Assembly: GCA_001282665.1 (NCBI GenBank)
Contig: LN874948.1
Coordinates: 342,439-406,438 of the forward strand
Source: Clostridiales bacterium mt11
Lineage (GTDB): Bacteria; Bacillota; Clostridia; Tissierellales; Tepidimicrobiaceae
DNA length: 64,000 nucleotides
Reading direction: 5' to 3'
Below the pieces are notes generated by a model. The model was not told where the DNA came from and ran no database searches. It saw nothing but the letters and a program-made list of their open reading frames with translations. A program made the translations under genes and the position numbers. Below, in pieces: positions 27,599-36,548 of the stretch (positions within the stretch are counted from its first letter, which is position 1; each line of letters opens with the position of its first letter).

Positions 27599-28414
27599 TT
27601 AAAATATGCTCCCTATCTCTTTTACATTTGCCAAATCCTCTCTATAATCCTCATGTTCTGGATTTAGACTGTTTATTACCACTCCACCAGAAGCTCCCGT
27701 TGAATGAACATATTTATCATTTCCTATATACATAGCTACATGACCCGGCCAATATAGCAAATCTCCTAATTTCATCTCATCTATGGATATGCTTCTCATA
27801 CCAAATTCCTCTTTTATATAGGAATCCCTACATATTATTACTCCATTTAATAAATATGCTATAGATGTAAGTCCTGAACAATCTATACCTAGAGGAGTTT
27901 TACCACCCCATCTATATTGAGTACCTAAATAGGATAGAGCCGTATCTACCACCTTTTTTCTAAGTTCATCTTCTATAATGTCTATACCACACCTTATCCT
28001 TTCCCCTATTAATTCTCTCCTAATCCAGCCCTTTTCTTTAGTAGGCATAGCCACTTCTACCCAATTATCTTTAGTTTCTCCAGTAAGCTTTATAACTGCT
28101 CCTCGTGTTAATAAACCTATGCCATAACTTTGATATTTTGGCCCTTTCATCACATCTACGATACCCCAAGATACCATATGATTGGCTTCTCGATCCCATA
28201 TTTTAGCTACCTCACTATCTAATAAAAGATGTTTCTCATGAATATATCCTCTATATCTATAATCCGTCTCTATATAGTACCAACCATCCTTTTCTTCTCT
28301 AAGTATGGTTATCAACCTTCCAAATATGGATTCGTCACTAGCTTCTTCTTTAAATCCTATCCCTTGTTTTAAAGGACCTATAGTGGTTTTAATGATTGCT
28401 AATCTATTTTCCAT
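27599..28414 (-). CDS. NlpC/P60 gamma-D-glutamyl-diamino acid endopeptidase (YkfC-like)
   Basis: 271 residues: two SH3-like domains (about 1-65 and 70-140), then an NlpC/P60 domain with Cys179 in GIDCSGLTSIAYLL, His225 in YWPGHVAMYIG and His237 as third residue. The layout matches B. subtilis YkfC and related cytosolic enzymes that cut the gamma-D-Glu-diamino acid bond of wall peptides and need a free N-terminal L-Ala. No signal peptide. ATG with AAAGGAGG upstream. Located right after the transporter genes. The product L-Ala-D-Glu would feed the epimerase at 36549-37637. Confidence 0.93.
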   Translation of the reverse strand: MENRLAIIKTTIGPLKQGIGFKEEASDESIFGRLITILREEKDGWYYIETDYRYRGYIHEKHLLLDSEVAKIWDREANHMVSWGIVDVMKGPKYQSYGIGLLTRGAVIKLTGETKDNWVEVAMPTKEKGWIRRELIGERIRCGIDIIEDELRKKVVDTALSYLGTQYRWGGKTPLGIDCSGLTSIAYLLNGVIICRDSYIKEEFGMRSISIDEMKLGDLLYWPGHVAMYIGNDKYVHSTGASGGVVINSLNPEHEDYREDLANVKEIGSIF

Positions 28415-28445
28415 ACTATCCTCCTTTAATTTTAATAAAAAGAAA

Positions 28446-28459
28446 GAGGGAAATCCCTC
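28446..28459 (-). terminator. Weak intrinsic terminator inside the operon
   Basis: Short stem GAGGG/CCCTC with loop AAAT, followed on the minus strand by TTTCTTTTTATT. It lies between the second ATPase and the NlpC/P60 gene. With only five base pairs it likely attenuates and does not fully stop transcription, giving less enzyme than transporter. Confidence 0.5.
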
Positions 28460-28462
28460 AAA

Positions 28463-29410
28463 TTAAGTATTTCCTAACATTCTTACATATTCCTCCACTT
28501 CTCTTTCATTGGCTAGAATAAAATGCTCTGGTTCTATTTCTATCCATTTAGGTGGATCATCTTCATAGCGGTGGCAATTTGGATCATATATTTCAAGAAC
28601 CTTTTTCTTCTCCTTTATTGGGTCTGGCAGTGGAATAGCTGAAAGAAGGGCTCTAGTATAAGGGTGTAACGGATGGGTAAAAAGTTTTTCAGTATCTGCT
28701 AATTCCACTATTTTCCCTTTGTGAATTACCGCTAACCTATCAGTTATGAACCTAACAACAGATAGATCATGGGCAATAAATAAATAGGTTAGTCCTTTTT
28801 CCTCTTGAAGTTCAGATAATAGGTTTAATACCTGTGCTCGAATAGATACATCTAAAGCGGATATAGGTTCATCTGCTATGATAAACTCTGGCTCCATTAC
28901 AAGAGCTCTAGCTATACCTATCCTCTGTCTTTGTCCACCGGAGAATTCATGAGGAAATCGACTTGCAAATTCAGGTAATAGTCCTACATCTAAAAGAGCC
29001 TTTTCCACCTTTGCCTTTCTTTCTTCTTCACTGTTATAATTCTTTATATTATACAAACCCTCTGATACAATATAATCCACTTTAGCTCTTTCATTTAATG
29101 ATGCCATAGGATCTTGAAATATCATCTGTATCTTTCTAGTTAATTCCCTATCCAATTCTTTACTAATATCTCCATTTATTTTCTGTCCTTTATACAGTAT
29201 CTCTCCAGAAACTACATCATTAATCCGTGCAATAGCCCTCCCTATGGTGGTCTTTCCTGAGCCTGATTCTCCAACTAACCCAAAAGTTTCACCTTTATAT
29301 ATATGAAAAGATACATCATCTACTGCTACAAATTTATCCTTCCTTTTCTTCCCAAACTCGACTCGTAGATTTTTTATTTCTAATAGAATTTCCTTGCTAA
29401 TATCTTTCAT
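28463..29410 (-). CDS. Oligopeptide/dipeptide ABC transporter ATPase (DppF/OppF type)
   Basis: 315 residues from ATG 29410, which overlaps the stop of the previous ATPase gene as ATGA and has AGGGGG upstream. Contains Walker A GESGSGKTT, Q loop MIFQDPMASLN, signature FSGGQRQRIGIARAL, Walker B FIIADEPISALD and switch His in IAHDLSVV. The C-terminal oligo_HPY extension shows HPLHPYTRALLSAIPLPDP. A later CHRYED element may be a variant of the Cys-bearing tail of this subfamily. Pairs with the ATPase at 29407-30453 to power peptide import. Confidence 0.95.
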   Translation of the reverse strand: MKDISKEILLEIKNLRVEFGKKRKDKFVAVDDVSFHIYKGETFGLVGESGSGKTTIGRAIARINDVVSGEILYKGQKINGDISKELDRELTRKIQMIFQDPMASLNERAKVDYIVSEGLYNIKNYNSEEERKAKVEKALLDVGLLPEFASRFPHEFSGGQRQRIGIARALVMEPEFIIADEPISALDVSIRAQVLNLLSELQEEKGLTYLFIAHDLSVVRFITDRLAVIHKGKIVELADTEKLFTHPLHPYTRALLSAIPLPDPIKEKKKVLEIYDPNCHRYEDDPPKWIEIEPEHFILANEREVEEYVRMLGNT

Positions 29411-30453
29411 TGTATATCCCCCTTCCATTGTCTGCATAATTTCTTTATGGATTCAGGGGGTTCCACTTTTGGCGCTCTAGGATCTAATAGCCAAGTCTTA
29501 GCCTTATGGGTAGGACTTACATCAAAATAAGGTGGTCTCTTTATAAAATCTATCTTTAAAGCCTTTTCATTTCTAGGAGCAAAGGCATCACCTTTTATTT
29601 CATTGAATAAATTTGGAGGCGTTCCTTTAATGGCATACAATTGTTTCCCTTTTACCCCTAATTGAGGTAATGAAGATAATAATGCCCAAGTATATGGATG
29701 TTGTGCATTATAGAATACCTCTTCACAAGTTCCAATTTCAATTATATCTCCAGCATACATTACAGCAATTCTATCAGCTATATTTGCTACCACTCCTAGA
29801 TCATGGGTGATATATATGGTAGTTAAATTATGTTTTTTCTGTAAGCTTTTTAAAAGCTTAAGTATTTGAGCTTGTATAGTTACATCAAGAGCAGTAGTTG
29901 GCTCATCACAGATTAGCACTTTAGGCTTACATGCCACTGCAATCGCTATAACCACCCTCTGTCTCATCCCTCCAGAAAATTCATGAGGATACTGATAGTA
30001 CCTTTTCTCTGGTTCTTCGATGCCTACATCAGTTAATATCTCAATTACAACTTTTTTTGCCTCTTCTCCTTTTAGTCCTCTATGAAGCACTACGGCTTCC
30101 TCAACTTGACTGCCAATGGTCTTAAGAGGGTTTAAAGAGGTCATAGGCTCTTGAAATACCATAGCAAATTCTTTTCCCCTAACCTTTATCCAATCATCTT
30201 CCGTTTTATATTTTGCTAAGTCTTCCCCATTGTATATTATACTTCCTGAATCTATCCACCCATTTCCATCTAATAATCCCATAAATGTCTTAGTAAAAAC
30301 GGATTTTCCTGCTCCAGATTCTCCAACAATAGCTAGACTTTCACCTGCGTAGATATCCAACGAAGCTCCTCTAATTGCAGTTAAAACTCTCCCACGTAAA
30401 TTAAATTTAACTACTAAATCCTTAACGGATAATATTACCCTAGAATCTGTCAT
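29407..30453 (-). CDS. Oligopeptide/dipeptide ABC transporter ATPase (DppD/OppD type)
   Basis: 348-residue ATPase. Walker A GESGAGKS, Q loop MVFQEPMTSLNPL, signature FSGGMRQRVVIAIAVAC, Walker B VLICDEPTTALDVT, switch ITHDLGVV and C-terminal AQHPYTWALLSSLPQLG are all in place. Translationally coupled to the next ATPase gene through an ATGA overlap. Energises the muropeptide importer together with two permeases and the lipoprotein. Confidence 0.95.
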   Translation of the reverse strand: MTDSRVILSVKDLVVKFNLRGRVLTAIRGASLDIYAGESLAIVGESGAGKSVFTKTFMGLLDGNGWIDSGSIIYNGEDLAKYKTEDDWIKVRGKEFAMVFQEPMTSLNPLKTIGSQVEEAVVLHRGLKGEEAKKVVIEILTDVGIEEPEKRYYQYPHEFSGGMRQRVVIAIAVACKPKVLICDEPTTALDVTIQAQILKLLKSLQKKHNLTTIYITHDLGVVANIADRIAVMYAGDIIEIGTCEEVFYNAQHPYTWALLSSLPQLGVKGKQLYAIKGTPPNLFNEIKGDAFAPRNEKALKIDFIKRPPYFDVSPTHKAKTWLLDPRAPKVEPPESIKKLCRQWKGDIQ

Positions 30454-30466
30454 ACCTCATACCCCC

Positions 30467-31438
30467 CTATATGTGATTTCTCGGATCAGCTGCATCGGCA
30501 AAGACGTTACCAATTACGTAAAATGATATGGTAATAAGTGAAAGCACTATGGCAGGAAATATGAGCTGATATCGTAATGATGGAACCATCATTACCCCTC
30601 TGCCTTCGTTGATTAAATTTCCTAGAGATGGTATAGATTTAGGAAGTCCTAGACCGATATATGTTAGAAATACTTCAGAACCTATAGCAGCTGGAATGGC
30701 TAAAGCCATTCTTAACATAATAACAGAAACCAAATAGGGAAGTAAATTTCTAAATATAATTCTGGATATTGGACTTCCAAGGCATCTTGATGCTAAATTG
30801 TATTCTCTATCTCTTATAATTATGATCTGATTACGAACGAAACGAGCCATGCCTAACCAGCCAGTCATACACATGGCAAACACCATAGTAGATGTACTAG
30901 GCTTCATTATATAGGTTAGAAGAATTAAGACAATAGTTGTAGGTATGTTATCTAATACATTATATATTTCAGTAATTATGGATTCCAGCCGTCTTACATA
31001 ACCCCATAATGCTCCTACAATAATGCCGATTACAGCTTCCCAAAATCCCACTAGAAACCCTATGGATAAAGAGGTTCGAGTACCACTCCAAATACGAGCC
31101 CAAAGGTCTTGCCCAATACAATTGGTTCCAAACCAAAATTCATAATCTGGTGGATGATTTCTTAACTGCATATTCGTATTCCCATCAATATATATCTTAG
31201 TAGGAGATTTTTGATTTGGTAGATAAGGTTGAATAAAAGTAAAAATAATCAGTGATATCATCAAAATTAAAAAAAATACTGCTGCTTGATTCTGTATAAA
31301 CACCTGTACAGTAGAACGCCAATATGAATAATTTGAATAACCAGTTAATTCAGCTTTAGAATCATCGAAGCCTGCAAATTCAAATAGAGAATCTTCTATA
31401 CCGTTGGATAACTTATTTATCTTTGAGTTACTCATCAT
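30467..31438 (-). CDS. Peptide ABC transporter permease (DppC/OppC type)
   Basis: 323 residues with an N-terminal cytoplasmic segment, one early helix (about 50-72) and a BPD_transp_1 domain of about five more helices. The EAA-type loop reads NLASRCLGSPISRIIFRNLLPYL. Two adjacent ATGs (31438, 31435) overlap the stop of the preceding permease gene; GGAGGTG serves either. Forms the channel with the permease at 31435-32379. Confidence 0.94.
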   Translation of the reverse strand: MMSNSKINKLSNGIEDSLFEFAGFDDSKAELTGYSNYSYWRSTVQVFIQNQAAVFFLILMISLIIFTFIQPYLPNQKSPTKIYIDGNTNMQLRNHPPDYEFWFGTNCIGQDLWARIWSGTRTSLSIGFLVGFWEAVIGIIVGALWGYVRRLESIITEIYNVLDNIPTTIVLILLTYIMKPSTSTMVFAMCMTGWLGMARFVRNQIIIIRDREYNLASRCLGSPISRIIFRNLLPYLVSVIMLRMALAIPAAIGSEVFLTYIGLGLPKSIPSLGNLINEGRGVMMVPSLRYQLIFPAIVLSLITISFYVIGNVFADAADPRNHI

Positions 31439-32379
31439 CGAGCACCTCCCTTTTTCGCTAAGGTAATTCGTGGATCAAGAGTCGCCATAAGTATGTCACC
31501 TAAGAAAAGACCAATTATACCTATGGAAGAATATATGAGAACCAATGCCTGAACTAGTGGATTATCCTGTCTCTGTATAGCATCCACTAGTAGCCCACCC
31601 ATTCCAGGTATTGAGTATAATGACTCTATATAAATCGAACCAGATATAGTGAATAAAAGGGAAGATGGTAGGTATTGAACCATAGGTACAAAAGCATTTC
31701 TAAGCACATGTTTTACCATAATGGATTTGTTTCTTAAACCCTTAGCTCTTGCTAATTTTACATAATCCTTATTCAATTCATCTACCATATATCGCCTCAT
31801 CCACATAGCATAGGAGGCTATGCCACCTAACGACATGGAAACAACTGGTAGAACCCAAGAGGATGGTATGTTTGGATGATATAAAATTTTTAAATTGAAG
31901 GCATTTGTAACATATAATTGTAAAAATAAATAATAGACTGCCGCGGGAACTGCATTTATGAATACGATATATCCAGTACCAAATTTATCCCAAAATTTAT
32001 TTTTATTTCGTGCCATAGATATCCCTAGAGATACTCCTAAAACTAATGATATGACCATAGCCGCCAGTCCAAAACGTATTGAATAGGGTATCTTGGTCCT
32101 TAATATTTCTGTAATAGGAACTTTAGGTCTATATATTATGGATGTTCCTAGATTGCCTTTTAAAAGATTTACATAAAAGTTTTTAAGCTGAATTGGCATA
32201 GGATCTCTAAGTCCCATGCTAGTTAATATAGCTTCTCTTTGTACTTCATCAAGTTTTTCATATCCTTGTCCAAAATATCCTTCTTCAGGCATAAGTCGCA
32301 TGAGAAGAAAAACTACTGTCACTACAATAAACAATGTTACTAAAGATTGAAATAATCTTTTTAATGTATACTTTAACAT
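31435..32379 (-). CDS. Peptide ABC transporter permease (DppB/OppB type)
   Basis: 314 residues from ATG 32379 (GGGGG upstream; a longer in-frame start has no such site). Begins MLKYTLKRLFQSLVTLFIVV, typical of DppB, and carries the loop ELNKDYVKLARAKGLRNKSIM. About six membrane helices. Its stop overlaps the next permease start. A strong palindrome (32436-32464) lies between it and the binding-protein gene. Confidence 0.94.
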   Translation of the reverse strand: MLKYTLKRLFQSLVTLFIVVTVVFLLMRLMPEEGYFGQGYEKLDEVQREAILTSMGLRDPMPIQLKNFYVNLLKGNLGTSIIYRPKVPITEILRTKIPYSIRFGLAAMVISLVLGVSLGISMARNKNKFWDKFGTGYIVFINAVPAAVYYLFLQLYVTNAFNLKILYHPNIPSSWVLPVVSMSLGGIASYAMWMRRYMVDELNKDYVKLARAKGLRNKSIMVKHVLRNAFVPMVQYLPSSLLFTISGSIYIESLYSIPGMGGLLVDAIQRQDNPLVQALVLIYSSIGIIGLFLGDILMATLDPRITLAKKGGAR

Positions 32380-32435
32380 GTTTTCCCCCTTTTCCATTAC
32401 GATCTATAAATTATATGATACAACTATTCCCATTT

Positions 32436-32464
32436 CATTTAGGCGGTCATTGACCGCCTAAATG
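32436..32464. repeat. Perfect 29-base palindrome between binding-protein and permease genes
   Basis: CATTTAGGCGGTCA (32436-32449), one central base, then TGACCGCCTAAATG (32451-32464): two perfectly complementary 14-base arms. There is no T tract on the minus strand, so it is more likely an mRNA-stabilising or partly attenuating stem-loop that raises binding-protein level over permease level than a full terminator. It shares the core GGTCA/TGACC with the palindrome at 61536-61563. Confidence 0.8.
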
Positions 32465-32484
32465 ACTAATATACTTTATCTGTA

Positions 32485-34323
32485 CTATTTTGCTGCCTTT
32501 TTCAAAGCCTCTGCTCTCTCCTCTTCCCATCTCTTTAATCCTTCATTAAACTCTTCTGAATTCATAGGTTTTTCCATAATTCTTTGTCCCTTAAACCTCT
32601 CCCCCGATACTCCAAAAGGTGAATATAAGGATTCAAATGGATTGAGTAGAGAAGCCGTATATCCTCCGCCACTTATACCATAAGGTATAACGAAGGCTTG
32701 GTCTATAAAGTAAGCTTCTGCCTCAGCAAATAGTTTTAAACGTTTTTCTATGTCGATGACTTCTGCTTTTGCTTCATCTACCATATTTTCATATTTATTC
32801 TTACCATTGGATTCCTTATATCCTTCTGCTAAATGAGGCCAGTTATAGTTACTATCTGGACTAAATGGATCTGTATATGTTTCAGGATCAGCATAGTCTG
32901 GTCCCCAGTTGCATTCAAGAAATGCATAGTTTCCAGCTCTTCTTACATCTTGTAAAAATCCTGTTGGCGGTTTAGCATCTATTTTTATATCGATATAATC
33001 TGTTCCCAATAAATTTTCAAGCTGCTGCTCTATTACCTGAGCCCTATTGCCCCAATCAGAAACGCCAGTATTATAAGGCATCAATATCTTAACTGGGAAT
33101 GTAGCCTTTCCTTCTAATTCGACTAAAGCCTTTTCCTTGTACTCTAGTGCTAAATCCTTATCAAAGGAATCAGTATCAGCAAACCTCTTTAAATCTCCTA
33201 ACTGAGTGTAATCTACTCCATCTAAGTCAACAAAGTTCTTTGGTGTTATGGTGTTGGATATCCTCTTTTCAGGATCATAAGGTTCCGCAGTTAACATTGC
33301 TGCTTTCCTATCTAAGGCGTGGAATATAGATTTACGGAAGTTTAAATTGTTTACTGCTATCTTCCAATTATCTGGTTCATATTCTTCTGAGAAGTTAGGA
33401 TCGAAGTTAAAACAATAAAAGTAGGAATAGAATCCTGTTCTATTTGGGTGAATCTTAGCTTCCTTTTCAGGATCCTTCATCCATTCATCAAGAACATCTG
33501 TTGAAATATCAGCATAACTTATTTCGCCACGCAAAAATAATTCTGGAGATAAAGTTGCAGCTTCCTTATTGTAAATATGATTTATGGTTTTTATGTGTAT
33601 ATTTTCTTTATCCCAATATTTTTTATTTGCTATAAGTACTCTTCTGTTTTGGGGTTCGAAAATTTCCATTATATAAGCACCATTGTATAGGATATTCATA
33701 TTGTCTGTACCAAATTTATCTCCTACTTCCTCTAAGAATTGACCATTAACGGGGAAGAAGCATACATAGGTAAGCATGGATAAGAAATATGGAGTTGGTT
33801 TTTCAAGAGTGTATTCAAGAGTATATTTATCTATAGCCTTTACTCCTACCTGTTCAAAATCTGTAATCTCTCCATTATAATAAGCTTCTGCATTTTTAAT
33901 GACACCATATGCTATATTGGCAGTAGAGGACTCATTATTAGGATTTAAAATATATTTCATAGCATCTACAAAATCCTGAGCTGTAACTTCTGCATACTCT
34001 TTTCCATCGTAGGTCATCCATTTAACCCCTTCTCTCAATCTAAATGTCCAAACTAAATTATCTTCAGATAAATTCCATTCAGTTGCTAATCCTGGCTGTA
34101 CAACTCCATATCTGTCATAATCTATTAAAGTATCAACTAAGTTAGCAGCTATTGAAAATTCAGATGTTGTAGCAGTAACCAGATAATTTAATGTTGAAAT
34201 TTCTCCAGAATAGACCGATGTATATTCTTGAGCTTCGGCTATATTATCTCCCCCTGTTTTTTTACCTGTGCAGCCGGATAAGATTATTAACAGCACCATA
34301 GTTAGAGCTATTAATCTCTTCAT
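32485..34323 (-). CDS. Peptide-binding lipoprotein of ABC importer (SBP family 5)
   Basis: 612-residue extracytoplasmic binding protein. Lipoprotein signal MKRLIALTMVLLIILSGC with lipid anchor on Cys18. The family 5 signature region is seen (EYTSVYSGEISTLNYLVTATTSEF, GLATEWNLSEDNLVWTFRLREGVKW). OppA/DppA-type proteins hold short peptides; here the operon context points to murein peptides (inference). ATG with AAGGAGGGG. First gene of the sigma-54-controlled operon, with a leader of about 140 bases. Confidence 0.94.
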   Translation of the reverse strand: MKRLIALTMVLLIILSGCTGKKTGGDNIAEAQEYTSVYSGEISTLNYLVTATTSEFSIAANLVDTLIDYDRYGVVQPGLATEWNLSEDNLVWTFRLREGVKWMTYDGKEYAEVTAQDFVDAMKYILNPNNESSTANIAYGVIKNAEAYYNGEITDFEQVGVKAIDKYTLEYTLEKPTPYFLSMLTYVCFFPVNGQFLEEVGDKFGTDNMNILYNGAYIMEIFEPQNRRVLIANKKYWDKENIHIKTINHIYNKEAATLSPELFLRGEISYADISTDVLDEWMKDPEKEAKIHPNRTGFYSYFYCFNFDPNFSEEYEPDNWKIAVNNLNFRKSIFHALDRKAAMLTAEPYDPEKRISNTITPKNFVDLDGVDYTQLGDLKRFADTDSFDKDLALEYKEKALVELEGKATFPVKILMPYNTGVSDWGNRAQVIEQQLENLLGTDYIDIKIDAKPPTGFLQDVRRAGNYAFLECNWGPDYADPETYTDPFSPDSNYNWPHLAEGYKESNGKNKYENMVDEAKAEVIDIEKRLKLFAEAEAYFIDQAFVIPYGISGGGYTASLLNPFESLYSPFGVSGERFKGQRIMEKPMNSEEFNEGLKRWEEERAEALKKAAK

Positions 34324-34472
34324 ATTACCCCTCCTTAAAGATTTTAAGTATTATTAAAAACAAAATCTTTCCAATCAAGTCTTTTGTCTATAATACTAAA
34401 TGATGTCTCCCCCCTTTATAATTAAATTATAAGAAATTTAAAATCTAAGTTTTCAGCTATTCCCTTAATTAG

Positions 34473-34488
34473 AGCAAAAAACATGCCA
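34473..34488 (-). promoter_or_regulatory. Sigma-54 (-24/-12) promoter
   Basis: On the minus strand TGGCATGTTTTTTGCT: GG and GC separated by exactly ten bases, matching the sigma-54 consensus TGGCAYR-N4-TTGCW at every defined position. It lies directly downstream of a gene for a GAFTGA-containing sigma-54 activator and about 140 bases upstream of the binding-protein ATG. The predicted transcript start is near 34462. Confidence 0.88.
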
Positions 34489-34632
34489 TTATCTACTTAA
34501 TCATCTTTATTCCTTATAAACCTTTTTTGCCTGCTAAAAGTTCTAATTACTGCGAATATTCGGAAAATTCGTGTCGTAAAGAGGGTTTGTCTAAACGAAA
34601 TTTCTATAATCACTAATAAAATACTATAACTC

Positions 34633-34657
34633 CGTGTTTTTCCGTATAATAAACACG
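34633..34657. promoter_or_regulatory. Candidate upstream activator binding site
   Basis: Inverted repeat CGTGTTT (34633-34639) and AAACACG (34651-34657) spaced by 11 bases, about 165 bases upstream of the -12 element. That is the distance expected of an enhancer for a Fis-type HTH activator. There is no T tract, so it is a poor terminator. Assignment is inference. Confidence 0.4.
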
Positions 34658-34680
34658 TTTCCCTCTAAACGGACTACCTT

Positions 34681-36537
34681 CTAATGAATTCCATATTTTT
34701 TTAATTTCTCATAAAATGTAGTTTTACTAATTTTTAAAGCATCCATAGTCTTTTTCTTATCACCATTATAATAGGTCAATGTTCTTTCAATAGTATCTTT
34801 TTCACAATCACATACAGCTTCTTTTAATGATATTATTTTCTCATTGTCAGGTTCTTCATAGTTGACATTTAGGGCTATATGCTTAGATAAAATGGTGCTG
34901 CCTTCTGCTAAATTTACGGCCCTTTCCAATATATTCTCCAATTCACGCACATTTCCTGGCCAATTATATTTAGTTAATAGATTAAGAGCTTCTGCTGAAA
35001 CTCTTTTGTTCCCACCTCCAATCTCCTTCAATATTTTAGGTAGTATATGCTCAACTAAAGGATATATATCCTCAATTCTCTCCCTCAATGGTGGCATCCA
35101 TATAGGAAATACATTTATCCTATAATATAGATCTTCTCTAAATCTACCTTCCACCATTTCTTCTTCTAAGTTTTTATTAGTAGCTGCAATAATCCTTATA
35201 TTAACGTTTATCCTTTCAGTGCCTCCTATCCTATAAAAACTCTTATCTTGAAGAACTTGAAGCAGCTTTACTTGTAATGGCAGCGATATATCTCCTATTT
35301 CATCTAAAAATATGGTGCCTCCATTTGCCATCTCAAAATATCCCATTTTCCCTTCTTTTCTTGCTCCCGTAAACGCTCCTCTCTCATATCCAAACAACTC
35401 GGATTCCAACAGGGTTTCAGGAATTGCACCACAATTTACATGGATAAAAGGCTTTTCTTTAAATTTACTATTCTCATGGATTGATTTTGCCAATATGGTT
35501 TTACCTGTACCAGATTCACCCAGTATTAAAACCGTAGAATGGGTTTTAGAAGCCTTTAAGGCTAATTTTTTCACATATTCTATCTGTCTGCTTTCACCGA
35601 TAATATTGGGAAATACCTTCGAAAGAGTATTTCCCTCTTTTAACTCCTTCTCAATCATTTCCAAATCCAAGAGAGCTTCGTCTCTTTCTCTTATAACCCT
35701 TTTGATTTCAGAGATATCTTCCACCTTTAAAGCTGCACCAATTCTATCTCCATCTCTATCCACTGGAATAAGAGTACATATAGTTGGGAATCCATTTATT
35801 TCCTTAAACTCATCTATATAACTAATATTTTCACCTTTTGCTACCCCATAAAATTCTTTAATAGTAGAGCTTCCTTTGTGGATTTCAAATATTCCTTTTC
35901 CAATTACATTTAGAACTTCTGAGTTTTCTCCCTTTGCCCTATATTCACAGCCTTCCAATATATCATTTAAACACTCTCCTCTAGCAGTATATCCTTGAGC
36001 TTGATAGAATTTCATCTTTTTAGTTTTTCCATCTAATATGACCATATGTCCTATAGCATTTATATAGTTCATTGAAAACTTCATATCGCCTACCTCAATG
36101 GTTACAATCTTATTTACAAAATCTATAACCCCTCCTATGTCAATTCCTAAATAATGGACCTTTAGTTTTAAGGTATCTTCCATATTGTCCTCTTTTAAAT
36201 GCTTATATACGGGAGCTATACCTTTTTCCTTAAAAACTCCTATTGCTATTAGCGCATCTGCCTTTTCTATATTTTTATCCTCAATACCTAAATATTTTAA
36301 GGAATGAGAATCTAAATTTCCATCATCTCGCCCTAAGGAGTTATCGCCAATTATTACAATGTCTCCTCTATTTATTCGTCCTCTTTCATGACTTATCTGT
36401 TGATTGTGAATTATGCCAAATATTTCTTTGGCTTTATTATTATATATTTGGATTATTCCATTGTTATCTATGACTATGAAACCTTCCGACATCATATCGG
36501 TAAACATTTTCACATAGTCCTTTGAGTTATAAATCAT
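34681..36537 (-). CDS. Sigma-54-dependent transcriptional activator (PAS, AAA+, Fis HTH)
   Basis: 618 residues. N-terminal PAS-like segment (about 1-45, GFIVIDNNGIIQIYNNKAKEIF); an unfamiliar region (about 50-120) with RGDIVIIGDNSLGRDDG and KADALIAIGVF; a second PAS-like region (about 155-285); a coiled linker; the AAA+ domain with Walker A GESGTGKT (340-347), sigma-54 contact loop GAFTGA (387-392) and Walker B TIFLDEIGD (408-416); and a C-terminal Fis HTH (TMDALKISKTTFYEKLKKYG). There is no receiver domain, so a bound ligand, perhaps a wall peptide, should control it. Follows the epimerase gene by 12 bases. ATG with GGGTGG. Expected to activate the promoter at 34473-34488. Confidence 0.95.
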   Translation of the reverse strand: MIYNSKDYVKMFTDMMSEGFIVIDNNGIIQIYNNKAKEIFGIIHNQQISHERGRINRGDIVIIGDNSLGRDDGNLDSHSLKYLGIEDKNIEKADALIAIGVFKEKGIAPVYKHLKEDNMEDTLKLKVHYLGIDIGGVIDFVNKIVTIEVGDMKFSMNYINAIGHMVILDGKTKKMKFYQAQGYTARGECLNDILEGCEYRAKGENSEVLNVIGKGIFEIHKGSSTIKEFYGVAKGENISYIDEFKEINGFPTICTLIPVDRDGDRIGAALKVEDISEIKRVIRERDEALLDLEMIEKELKEGNTLSKVFPNIIGESRQIEYVKKLALKASKTHSTVLILGESGTGKTILAKSIHENSKFKEKPFIHVNCGAIPETLLESELFGYERGAFTGARKEGKMGYFEMANGGTIFLDEIGDISLPLQVKLLQVLQDKSFYRIGGTERINVNIRIIAATNKNLEEEMVEGRFREDLYYRINVFPIWMPPLRERIEDIYPLVEHILPKILKEIGGGNKRVSAEALNLLTKYNWPGNVRELENILERAVNLAEGSTILSKHIALNVNYEEPDNEKIISLKEAVCDCEKDTIERTLTYYNGDKKKTMDALKISKTTFYEKLKKYGIH

Positions 36538-36548
36538 TTAACCACCCT

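Larger units (their letters stand above)
34324..34680. other. 357-base control region of the muropeptide operon
   Basis: Noncoding region between the sigma-54 activator gene and the binding-protein gene. It contains the -24/-12 promoter (34473-34488) and, 100-180 bases upstream of it, several partial repeats that may bind the activator: the inverted repeat at 34633-34657 and a TCTAAACG string found twice (about 34590 and 34663). No open frame of note. Confidence 0.7.

Noticed and set aside
34633..34657. Terminator for the sigma-54 activator gene
   Set aside because: The inverted repeat has no T tract on the minus strand and a long AT-rich spacer; an activator site is the better reading, though unproven.
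35312..35821. 169-codon plus-strand frame opposite the sigma-54 activator
   Set aside because: It is a shadow of a conserved AAA+ domain on the other strand, with no start signal or recognisable motif.
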